Shown here piece by piece: positions 47,316 through 55,845 of a stretch of DNA of 64,000 nt. The stretch is from positions 1 to 64,000 of the forward strand of contig JAJQDV010000049.1 of the NCBI GenBank assembly GCA_021202015.1. The letters run 5' to 3'. This stretch comes from Clostridiales bacterium. Lineage in GTDB: Bacteria; Bacillota; Clostridia; Lachnospirales; Lachnospiraceae. The notes under the pieces were generated by a model. That model made no database searches. It was not told where the DNA came from and saw only the letters and a program-made list of their open reading frames with translations. Position 1 is the stretch's first letter, and each line of letters starts with the position of its first letter. The position numbers and the translations under genes were made by a program.

Positions 47316-49226
47316 TCAGCCGACAGTCAATGGCAAAATGCCACATCTCACAAATGAATAGAGCGACAACACCATCACCGCGGATATCAGGATTTGCACC
47401 GTTTTTCGTTTCATCCAATTTCTGTGTCGATATACCAGATACATAATACCAAAAAGCATCGGGAAAAGATATCTTCCCTGTGCCTGAAAATCAGCATTCC
47501 AGGAATGATAAGCGGAGATCACCGGGCTCAAAACGATAATAAACAAAAGAATCATATCTTTCCAGACCGCATACGGTCTTGCCCGATACTCCCGAACACA
47601 TAAACAGATCAGAGAAGATATAAGCGCAGCATACAGTATCCCCATGATTATATAATACGCCGTTCCGCTTGACTCCGACATCCATCCGTATTTTCCGACA
47701 AAAGACTGAAATGAACCTCTTGCGAAATGCCCCTCTGTAAAAACAGAAGAAAATGACAGACCCTGATCACGGTAAGACACACTGTTCAAAATTGCTTCAG
47801 AAATATGATTCTCTCTGGCTGCCTGATAGAGAGCGCTTTTTTGTGTCCCATAAACGCGATAATCCATCCATTTTCTCACGCCAAAGGTCAGCAGGCACGC
47901 ACCGACTATGATCACATATTTCGGAATCAACTTTTTATCGCGCTTTTCTGTCAGGTAAAAAATAAATATTGCCGCCGCCAGCAAAAACACAGTATAATAG
48001 GTGGATTTCCCCATAAAAAGCAACCCATAGAGAAAACCGATAAAAATCAGATACACGCATCGCTTTCCATTTAATGGTTGATCCAGACTTTTTTGTAAGT
48101 GCCCGTTTGGAATACAGCAGGCTGCAATCAGAACGAATGCCAGAAAAAAGTCCCACGCATCTGATGTTGCATACGAAAAGAGATACCACACCTGCGGCGT
48201 CATCCCAATCGGAAGAATCAGCCACGGATTCTTTTTCCCATATTTAATGAAAAGAAAGATAAGAACCACGAACAAAATCACGCCGAATATTCTGTAGTAA
48301 TTGAACATTCCCAATGTCTGTTTAAAGACAAAACCTACTTTTCCTGCCAGAAAATAATAAACAGAAAGTTCTTTCAGCCTTGTCGTACCATAATTCGAGA
48401 ATGCATTGTATAATTTTTCGCTGCTGAAATCGGGCAGAGACCATGCCTGCAGGTAATAATCAACCGAATAACTGGTTTCATCTTCATCCGGGTGTCCGAA
48501 AGTAACGCTGAAAAAAGCCATATACAAAACCGCTGCCCCGGCAAAAAACAGGAGCATCGTCCAAACGGCAAATTTTGATTCTTTGTCTTCCTTTTTTATA
48601 TAAAAAAAACATACTGCCAGGAAAATAACGCATATCGACCATATGAGGCAAAGATAAAACCATTTTTGAGCGCTGTCGCTCCCTGCACTCTGCTTCAGCT
48701 GTTCCAATGCATCCGGGTTTAAAATATAGATTGGGTCGTCATTTTCCGGAACGATCGTTAGATAACCTTCTCCCGCCTGCAGTTCGGATACATTATAGAA
48801 ATCTCCATACTCCGTCAGCTGCTCAGCAGTGAATTCCAGGGATTGCCTCCAGCCGTTTCGAATCCTTACGGAAGCAATTGAAATCGTCTCTGTATCGGAT
48901 GTAAAATCTATCCGGAATCCTGTACATTGCCCGATATGAAGCGGCAGAGTGAAAGAAATCTGCCTTTTCTGAATTCTGTCAGCCAACGCATGATCTTCCG
49001 AAAAGCCGCTGCCGTCATCCCAATAGACTTCCGCCACGCTATTCGTATAGCTGCTGCTGTTATTTCCATAATAAAAAATCTCCAGACATGACCCATAGCT
49101 CGCATGACATACCAGAATCGACAAAAAAAAGCTGCCCAGAACCGCAATTATTAAAATCCCTCTAAATGATTTAAAACCCTTATCTCCCTGTATCATACCT
49201 CTGCCTTTACATCCGGTAAAAATCAT
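47316..49226 (-). CDS. DUF2142-type GT-C membrane glycosyltransferase
   Basis: The 636-residue protein has an N-terminal anchor (FRGILIIAVLGSFFLSILV), an external domain (~45-185), then about ten helices. FGHPDEDETSYSVDYYLQAW after the second helix is the acidic DUF2142 motif, as in the plus-strand gene at 20625. The overall plan of those two proteins is the same, so they are likely functional counterparts for different side groups. The ATG follows AGAGGAACGAAC. The gene is AT-rich. A terminator lies after it. Confidence 0.82.
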   Translation of the reverse strand: MIFTGCKGRGMIQGDKGFKSFRGILIIAVLGSFFLSILVCHASYGSCLEIFYYGNNSSSYTNSVAEVYWDDGSGFSEDHALADRIQKRQISFTLPLHIGQCTGFRIDFTSDTETISIASVRIRNGWRQSLEFTAEQLTEYGDFYNVSELQAGEGYLTIVPENDDPIYILNPDALEQLKQSAGSDSAQKWFYLCLIWSICVIFLAVCFFYIKKEDKESKFAVWTMLLFFAGAAVLYMAFFSVTFGHPDEDETSYSVDYYLQAWSLPDFSSEKLYNAFSNYGTTRLKELSVYYFLAGKVGFVFKQTLGMFNYYRIFGVILFVVLIFLFIKYGKKNPWLILPIGMTPQVWYLFSYATSDAWDFFLAFVLIAACCIPNGHLQKSLDQPLNGKRCVYLIFIGFLYGLLFMGKSTYYTVFLLAAAIFIFYLTEKRDKKLIPKYVIIVGACLLTFGVRKWMDYRVYGTQKSALYQAARENHISEAILNSVSYRDQGLSFSSVFTEGHFARGSFQSFVGKYGWMSESSGTAYYIIMGILYAALISSLICLCVREYRARPYAVWKDMILLFIIVLSPVISAYHSWNADFQAQGRYLFPMLFGIMYLVYRHRNWMKRKTVQILISAVMVLSLYSFVRCGILPLTVG

Positions 49227-49269
49227 GTTCGTTCCTCTTCGGTATCCGTTCCCTCACGCTCACATTCCC

Positions 49270-49980
49270 TCACTGAAGATAACTCGTATCATTATAATCC
49301 AACAGAGTCAGGGCTCCATCTTCGTAGCGTATGACGGTCACGCTGCAGTTATTCACTCCGCCTCCCGCCTGCTCCGGGAAATATCTCTGAAAATAAAAAT
49401 CCATGGAGGAATGCGCGACGATCAGTATGGTATCTCCGTCCTCCGCCTCATCCACAATCCTCTCAACCGCATCCTCAAAACGATTGCAGAACTCATATTC
49501 CGTCTCAGCATTTATGGGCGAAACAAAATCGGCATCTTCTACCGTTCCGAAACATTCTTCCACAGATGTAAGACCAAAATATTCATACAATTCCTCAGAC
49601 GTCATACCCTCGGCCTCTCCCCAGGAAATATCCCTCAGGCCATCATCCTGTATCACCTCGAGTTCCCCCTGTCCGGAACTTTCCAGAACAAAGACGGCCG
49701 TATCATACGCTCTCTGCAGCGAACTTGAATATGCCGCGTCAAATGTGACGTCTTCCAGGCTTTCTCCCAGAGTCTGCGCCATTTCAACTCCCGTCTCTGT
49801 CAGTACCGGATTCCCGGACGTCCCCACCAGAAGACCCGCAACATTCGTATCTGTCTGCCCGTGGCGTACAAAATATACGAGGACTCCCCTGTCCTGCCGC
49901 AAAGCCCCGTAAAACAATGCCGCACAAAACAATATGACCACACAACTCTGAATTACACGTGTTTTTCGTCTGCTCATCAT
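49270..49980 (-). CDS. Membrane-anchored histidine phosphatase family protein
   Basis: The 236-residue protein has an N-terminal membrane segment (VIQSCVVILFCAALFYGAL). A histidine phosphatase domain follows with VYFVRHGQTDTNVAGLL (phospho-accepting His), YSSSLQRAYDTA and ILIVAHSSMDFYFQ (second catalytic His). The domain lies outside the membrane if the anchor is uncleaved. It starts within the wzt stop (ATGA). Its role in a polysaccharide export operon is not known; removing a phosphate from a terminal sugar or a lipid carrier is conceivable because a kinase-like domain is encoded two genes upstream. Confidence 0.85.
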   Translation of the reverse strand: MMSRRKTRVIQSCVVILFCAALFYGALRQDRGVLVYFVRHGQTDTNVAGLLVGTSGNPVLTETGVEMAQTLGESLEDVTFDAAYSSSLQRAYDTAVFVLESSGQGELEVIQDDGLRDISWGEAEGMTSEELYEYFGLTSVEECFGTVEDADFVSPINAETEYEFCNRFEDAVERIVDEAEDGDTILIVAHSSMDFYFQRYFPEQAGGGVNNCSVTVIRYEDGALTLLDYNDTSYLQ

Positions 49981-51272
49981 ACCACCTTCTGAATCGTCAC
50001 TTTTGAATTCATGTCATAAAATCCCACCGTATTCTTATCGGAAACCACTGTGATATTGATCACATCATACAGCCTGTGATATGCCCTCAGTTCCCCCTCT
50101 ACAAATCCGGTACAGCTGATTGACAGCAGATATTCTCCCCCCTGCAGGTTCATCTCCTGCTCAAAAACGGCTACATATATTTCACCCTCCTGAGCCACTC
50201 CGATGTCCTCTTTCTCATACATGGTATTTGTACCGGTGATATCCGTTCCCTTTATTGTCTTGATCGTATAAGTAAAAATAGGGTCGGCGATTTTTTTATG
50301 AAACAACACCTTGGAACATATTCGAAATCTGGTTCCCTTTACGATCGCGTTGGTATAATTTCCGTGATCGTCCATGACGGCAAAATCAATAATCTCCGCC
50401 TCTTTTGAACCGTATTCATTCAGCTTCGGATTAATGACATAATTACTTTTCCATGTTCCGGAGTTTCCTTCCGATATACGGATCCTGCTTTCTGATTCTT
50501 CCTGAATCTCATCTATGCTGGTAATCCTGTTTCCGTTTTCATTTACCATCACCTTTTTGTACAGATCCACCATCTCCTGCGGCAGACCTTCCGCCAGCTT
50601 GACGCCCTGATTCAAAAGGATAGCCCGGTCACAGTATTTTGAAATGCTGCTGAGATCATGGCTGACAAAAAGGATCGTCTTTCCCATCTGCTTGAACTCT
50701 TCGAATTTATGAAAGCATTTTGTCTGAAAGAAGACATCCCCTACCGACAGCGCTTCATCCACGATCAGAATTTCCGGTTCGATATTAATGGCGACGGCAA
50801 AAGCCAGCCGCACAAACATGCCGCTGGAATACGTCTTGACCGGCTGATTGACAAAATCACCGATATCCGCAAAATCCAGTATATCCTGCAGCTTCCCGTC
50901 AATCTCTTCCCGGGAAAATCCGATCATCGTTCCGTTCAGATAGACATTCTCCAGTCCGGTGTACTCCATGTTAAAACCGGCGCCCAGCTCCAGAAGGGCA
51001 GAAATCCGTCCCTCGATCTCCACCTCACCCCCGGACGGATTCAACACGCCCGTAATGATCTTCAGGATCGTAGACTTTCCGGATCCGTTTGTTCCGATGA
51101 TGCCGACCGTTTCCCCCCTCGCCACTTCAAAAGACACGTGATTTAAGGCATAATGCTCCTTGTATTTTTTCTGCCTGGACAACCCCAGAGATTCTTTCAG
51201 GCGATCCATCGGTTTATCATACAGTCTGTAGACTTTGCTCACATCATTGACTTTGATCGCAGTCTCACTCAT
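49977..51272 (-). CDS. wzt: Polysaccharide ABC transporter ATP-binding protein with C-terminal cargo domain
   Basis: Start set to ATG 51272 (MSETAIKVNDVSKVYRLY); the 59-residue ORF-track extension overlaps the upstream GT gene. The 431-residue protein has Walker A GTNGSGKST, the LELGAGFNMEYTGLENVYLN segment typical of Wzt/TagH, signature SSGMFVRLAFA, Walker B ILIVDEALSVGD and H-loop FVSHDL. Residues ~255-431 form an extra beta-rich domain like the Wzt carbohydrate-binding domain that recognises the capped non-reducing end in E. coli O9a. It pairs with the permease at 55846. Confidence 0.95.
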   Translation of the reverse strand: MSETAIKVNDVSKVYRLYDKPMDRLKESLGLSRQKKYKEHYALNHVSFEVARGETVGIIGTNGSGKSTILKIITGVLNPSGGEVEIEGRISALLELGAGFNMEYTGLENVYLNGTMIGFSREEIDGKLQDILDFADIGDFVNQPVKTYSSGMFVRLAFAVAINIEPEILIVDEALSVGDVFFQTKCFHKFEEFKQMGKTILFVSHDLSSISKYCDRAILLNQGVKLAEGLPQEMVDLYKKVMVNENGNRITSIDEIQEESESRIRISEGNSGTWKSNYVINPKLNEYGSKEAEIIDFAVMDDHGNYTNAIVKGTRFRICSKVLFHKKIADPIFTYTIKTIKGTDITGTNTMYEKEDIGVAQEGEIYVAVFEQEMNLQGGEYLLSISCTGFVEGELRAYHRLYDVINITVVSDKNTVGFYDMNSKVTIQKVV

Positions 51273-54200
51273 TTGCCAAACACCTCTCAGTCTTTGCGGA
51301 TGTCCATCGAATTCTGCGCCGCTTTCCAGGCGACATCTCCACCAGAATCCCGATTTGAGAATTCTCCTGTATACCCTCCAGATCCTCCTGACGGATTCTG
51401 CATTCGAATCCGCAGCGAAATGCGGCATTACCGGACGCGTCCGCTGCATCCTTCCGAATCGTCCGCTTCACGTTATAACAGGCAGCGCGGCCGTCTTTTC
51501 CGTTCAATACAACATACACATCACAGGAATTTGTCACACGGCTGCTCCTGAAAAAGAACCATCCTTTTACATATAAAAAATCTGAAAAAGTAATTTCATC
51601 CAGACAGACATGGAAATCACTTTCCATCCGTTTCGTGATCTTCAGAGATCCTGTCATCTCATTTATAATATAATGTTTATTCTCTGAATTATTTGAAAAA
51701 TCCACATTGTTCTGGACGAGATTCCGGTTATAAAACGGATCCCATCCCCGGTACTGCGGATAGATGCTGTACAGTTTTTCCCGTTCCCGAACCAGACGTT
51801 CAAATTTACGCTTATCCTCCCGGTCCAGCCCCCGGCTCAAAGACTCATGATGAAGCAAAACGGCATCATTGCGAACCACATTATAGTATCCCTCCGCTGC
51901 CAGATGAAAGCAGAACTCGATATCATTATAGGCAACCGCCAGCTCTTCATTAAATCCGGAGACACGTTCAAACTTCTCTTTGCCGACCAGCAGGCACGCC
52001 GCTGTAACCGCCAGATAATTATAATCCATCCGGTTCCTTCCGAAAGAATAAGACTGCTTATCACTGAATCCGGTGAAAGCATGGCTCGGGCCGCATTCCA
52101 GATTGATCACCCCCGCATGCTGGATCGTGTCGCCGTCCGGATATAACAGCTTTGCCCCGACCGCACCCACATGCGGAAGAGCCGCCTGCCCGGCCATTCT
52201 TTTCAGCCACTTTGAATCAATGATTTCTATATCGTCATTCAAAAACAGCAGAAGCTCCCCGGAAGCAGCTTTACCCCCGAGATTGCACATATGAGAGAAA
52301 TTAAAAGCCTCTCTGTGATAAATATACTGCATTCCGTATGCGTTCGAAATGTCCTGATACTTTTTTCTGTTCTCTTCGTCACTTCCGTTATCAACCAGAA
52401 TAATTTCATAATCCGGATAATCCGTTAACTCATGAAAGGAATCCAGACAGGTTTTCAAAACCTCATAGTTATCTTTGGACGGAATGACCACACTCACCTT
52501 CGGCCATACTTCCGGCAGATAATTTACGCGATACTGCCAGGATTCCCTGACCAGTTCCACTTCCCCTCTCAGGTTCCTGCGGGCCAGGGCTTCTTCCTGA
52601 GTTCTTTTTGCGGCTTCAAGAATATACGGTTTTGCCTCCGGCGTCCCGGCGGTGGACTCTTCTCTCACGCGCCAATGATACAGTATTTTTGAAATATGAG
52701 CGATCTTATCTGTTTTTTCCGTAAACCGCAGGACAAAATCATAATCCTGCGCCCCCTCAAATCCGACGCGCAGACCCCCGATTTCCTCCGCGATCCGTCT
52801 CCGGTAAACGCCAAGATGACAGGTGTACATAAACTCCATCAGCGTATCCGGCGCCCAGTCCGATTTAAAATGCGGCATAAAACGGCTCTTTCCGTCGTCA
52901 TCGATCTTATCCTCATCACTGTAGATAAAATCAAGTTCCGGATCCTCATTTAATACCCGGGCCACCTCATACAGAGCATTCGGTGCCAGAACATCATCAC
53001 AGTCCAGGAAAGCGATATATTCCCCTGTCGCCATCTCAAGCGCGGAGTTGGTCGACCTGGAAATATGTCCGTTCTCATTCCGGTATACGACTTTCACCTT
53101 ATCGTTTTTTTCATATCTGCGCAGCGTTTTCCTGACATTTTCCCATGTAGAACAATCATCCGCCATGCAAAGCTCCCAGTTCTGATAGGTCTGGTTCAGG
53201 ACAGACTCAATGCAGGGGATCAGATGCTTATCCAGAACATTGTAAACCGGAACCAGAACCGATATCTTCGGCTGATATTCCGGTTCTTCCTGACAGGAGT
53301 CCTGCCGTTCCAGGGTCTCGATCCATTTCTGGTAAGTGTTCTCCTCCTCATCTGTCTGCAGATAACGCTCCCTCATCCGCATGTCTTCACGGCTGCGCCT
53401 TCTCGCCTTCACACGCGCCGCTGATCTTCCGGCTTTTCTTAACGGTTCCGTCAGTTTCCAGGTAGTGGATTCTGTCACCGAAAGGAATAATTGCTCTTTC
53501 TCAGACAAACTGGTTTTGAGATTTTTATTCTGATTGATCAAATCCTCATTCTGTCTCTTATTCTCTTCCAGCTGAGCGCTCAGCTGCTCACACTCCGATA
53601 CCTTCGCCAGCATCCCATTCTGCGCGATTGTATTCTCAGCATCAATGAGATTTAATCTGTATTCTGATTCGAAAGATCCGGCATTCCCGTCAACCGAAAT
53701 AAAGATCTGCGGATCATTATGCAAAAACAGATACTCGCCGGACTCCCGCTCTGACCCGTTTGTGGAAAAGGACAGTTCTCTCCCCTCCGAATCCCTCAGA
53801 TACTCAATCTGTATCACACACGCGCTCTGCGCCGGATCAAATCGTACCGTTTTTGTGCCTTCCGGATATTCCGCGATCGCCCGAATCAACCCCGGATGAG
53901 GCTCCTGTGTTTTCACATTTGCGGTATCCTCCGCGGAAAAACCCTGTCCCCTGTCAAAAAACACTTCGGCACTCCGGTTAAAAATTCTGCGCTCTACCAT
54001 CGGCAGAACCTGTACGACCGATCCTCCTATACGCTCATACATCCGCCACAGCGGAACAATTCCTTCCGCAATAAAACTCTGGAGCTGTGCCTCCATATTC
54101 CCGTATGTCTCCCGTTCCTTCTCTGAAATCTGAAATCGGCTGTAAAGCTGATCTCCCAGCAAACGCATCCGTTTCTCCGTCACGAGATAATAATTCAGGC

Positions 54201-54759
54201 AACGGTAGATCAGGAATTTCACCGGGACATCACATTTCGGAACCCATTCATAATCATAGTCGGTCCAGATCCCTTCCTCCCCGGAGTAGATCACATTTTG
54301 AAACAGCATATCGATATCGATCCCATTCAAAGCGGGAATCGGTCCGGCCGGTCTGTCCGACTCAAAAAAGATTTCACTGTCAGGAAGCTCCCGATATTCA
54401 TGCGTCTCCGGAGAAAAAATCTGTGAAAAATAGTCGGTCATCGCCTGAATGCAGGCCTCCGTATCGCCCTGCTCCAACAGGTCATCCAGATATTCCTCAA
54501 AGGATCTGCCCTCCACCCAGGAGACTCTCACGCCTGCTCCCTGCCTCTTTGCTTCCGCAAAGCGAATCCGGCTGTTTTGATATCGCTCCGCCAGCAGTTT
54601 TCCGTTGTTTTCTATATTTCTGACATGGTCTTCGGCAAGGGGATTTTCCGGTTCTTTCAGGACATACTTTTCTCCCTGATCCTGTATAATACTGGTCACA
54701 GTGCAAAACCGGGCGGCTCTGTCATTCGATATTTTTACGAAGATTTTCTTTCCGGTCAT
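51265..54759 (-). CDS. Kinase-like / coiled-coil / double-GT2 fusion protein
   Basis: The start at 54759 overlaps the methyltransferase stop as ATGA, giving 1164 residues. Residues ~1-240 resemble an aminoglycoside-phosphotransferase/WbdD-type kinase: YVLKEP (possible ATP-binding Lys35), DMLFQN (catalytic-loop D150...N155 spacing) and WTDYDYEW (metal Asp). A beta-rich region (~250-375) and a coiled coil (~380-425) follow, then the STTWKLTEPLRKAG linker. Two GT-A modules come next: ISVLVPVYNVLDKHL/FLDCDDVLAP and VSVVIPSKDNYEVL/LFLNDDIEI. A C-terminal beta domain (FLYVKGWFFFRSSRV) ends the protein. It is cytoplasmic. It likely extends and/or caps the exported glycan. The kinase call rests on motif spacing and context. 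Confidence 0.8.
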   Translation of the reverse strand: MTGKKIFVKISNDRAARFCTVTSIIQDQGEKYVLKEPENPLAEDHVRNIENNGKLLAERYQNSRIRFAEAKRQGAGVRVSWVEGRSFEEYLDDLLEQGDTEACIQAMTDYFSQIFSPETHEYRELPDSEIFFESDRPAGPIPALNGIDIDMLFQNVIYSGEEGIWTDYDYEWVPKCDVPVKFLIYRCLNYYLVTEKRMRLLGDQLYSRFQISEKERETYGNMEAQLQSFIAEGIVPLWRMYERIGGSVVQVLPMVERRIFNRSAEVFFDRGQGFSAEDTANVKTQEPHPGLIRAIAEYPEGTKTVRFDPAQSACVIQIEYLRDSEGRELSFSTNGSERESGEYLFLHNDPQIFISVDGNAGSFESEYRLNLIDAENTIAQNGMLAKVSECEQLSAQLEENKRQNEDLINQNKNLKTSLSEKEQLFLSVTESTTWKLTEPLRKAGRSAARVKARRRSREDMRMRERYLQTDEEENTYQKWIETLERQDSCQEEPEYQPKISVLVPVYNVLDKHLIPCIESVLNQTYQNWELCMADDCSTWENVRKTLRRYEKNDKVKVVYRNENGHISRSTNSALEMATGEYIAFLDCDDVLAPNALYEVARVLNEDPELDFIYSDEDKIDDDGKSRFMPHFKSDWAPDTLMEFMYTCHLGVYRRRIAEEIGGLRVGFEGAQDYDFVLRFTEKTDKIAHISKILYHWRVREESTAGTPEAKPYILEAAKRTQEEALARRNLRGEVELVRESWQYRVNYLPEVWPKVSVVIPSKDNYEVLKTCLDSFHELTDYPDYEIILVDNGSDEENRKKYQDISNAYGMQYIYHREAFNFSHMCNLGGKAASGELLLFLNDDIEIIDSKWLKRMAGQAALPHVGAVGAKLLYPDGDTIQHAGVINLECGPSHAFTGFSDKQSYSFGRNRMDYNYLAVTAACLLVGKEKFERVSGFNEELAVAYNDIEFCFHLAAEGYYNVVRNDAVLLHHESLSRGLDREDKRKFERLVREREKLYSIYPQYRGWDPFYNRNLVQNNVDFSNNSENKHYIINEMTGSLKITKRMESDFHVCLDEITFSDFLYVKGWFFFRSSRVTNSCDVYVVLNGKDGRAACYNVKRTIRKDAADASGNAAFRCGFECRIRQEDLEGIQENSQIGILVEMSPGKRRRIRWTSAKTERCLANE

Positions 54760-55691
54760 TCCTGCGATTCCTTTCCTCTGCATACAACCAGATATGAATT
54801 TGAAAACAGGGGAAACAGTCCATCGGAGATCAGATTGTCATATACCTGTGTTTCATTGAACAGAAACATCCGTTCCGTCCCGAAATTGTTCATATTTACC
54901 GTCAGCTCCCCTTTTCCGGGAAGATAATCATCCGAATAGAGACAGCGTGTATACCGGTAATCCGGATAAGGATAAAAGTATCTCTGCTCTGTGAGCCCTG
55001 TTCTGTCCAGCAGGTTCTTCAGGGAATTCAGCGTATGAGACTGCGCCTCCGCCTCATCCGCATACGCCTTCAGGCCGCCGAAAAATTCTCCGCTCCACTC
55101 ATCCCTGCAGCCGGCCCAGTATTTCAGCCCGTATTTATTATCCAGCGCGATTACAATTTTCCCCTGCGGCTTCAGATGCCGCAGAGCCATCCGCAGGAGC
55201 CGCTCCGCGGACAGTTCTCCGGTCAGACAGGTGTTCAGATTCTCCAGCGTCCCGATCATCGTGATCACATCATACTGCCTGTCCAGATCGGCATGAAGAT
55301 CCTCAAACTTTCCCACCCGGATCTCTACATGATCGCAGTCCCGGTTCCGCCACGCGTTGATCCGGCTCTTTTTTTCAGAGACCTCCGCACAGGTCACACT
55401 TCCCGCCATCTGCGCCAGCTTTCCGGTAATCACGCCGCATTCCGATCCGATCTCCAGCACATCCTGATCTTTTCCGATTTCCAGTCCGGCCACGATATTC
55501 TGTCTCTGCGCCGAGAGATGGTACAACATCATTACACTGCGCTTCTCGGCAATGATCCGACTGTACTCCCTCTCTTCAGAGGACTGAACAATCCGAAGAA
55601 TCTCATCCAGCTCCGCCTCGTCCGCGCAGCTGTCATTTCCCTTATCATATGTCAGATCCAGGCAGACATTGCCTGTATACTCACGCGTCAT
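54756..55691 (-). CDS. Class I SAM-dependent methyltransferase of a glycan chain
   Basis: The 311-residue protein has motif I DVLEIGSECGVITGKLA, post-I acid in VTCAEVSEKK, and IALDNKYGLKYWAGCRDEW, typical of sugar methyltransferases in exopolysaccharide clusters. A C-terminal extension follows (~220-311, GLTEQRYFYPYPDYRYT). It overlaps the kinase-like/GT2 gene by 4 bp. In WbdD the methyltransferase and kinase are one protein that caps the O-antigen; here they are adjacent genes. GAGGAATAAGG precedes the start. A 154-base gap without features separates it from wzm. Confidence 0.88.
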   Translation of the reverse strand: MTREYTGNVCLDLTYDKGNDSCADEAELDEILRIVQSSEEREYSRIIAEKRSVMMLYHLSAQRQNIVAGLEIGKDQDVLEIGSECGVITGKLAQMAGSVTCAEVSEKKSRINAWRNRDCDHVEIRVGKFEDLHADLDRQYDVITMIGTLENLNTCLTGELSAERLLRMALRHLKPQGKIVIALDNKYGLKYWAGCRDEWSGEFFGGLKAYADEAEAQSHTLNSLKNLLDRTGLTEQRYFYPYPDYRYTRCLYSDDYLPGKGELTVNMNNFGTERMFLFNETQVYDNLISDGLFPLFSNSYLVVCRGKESQE

Positions 55692-55845
55692 CCTTATTCC
55701 TCACCATATAACACACATAAGACAACTATACGGGTGTGGCTGTTCCCTGCAGAACAGCATACGCTCACATCTGCATCAGCCTGAATCACCGCCCGAAACT
55801 TTTCTCTCCAAATCTCCGGCATCCTGCGCCCATCTCCGCACCGGT

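Noticed and set aside
51273-51449. 59-residue N-terminal extension of wzt
   Set aside because: It overlaps the upstream GT coding region; homologous Wzt proteins start at the residue chosen here.
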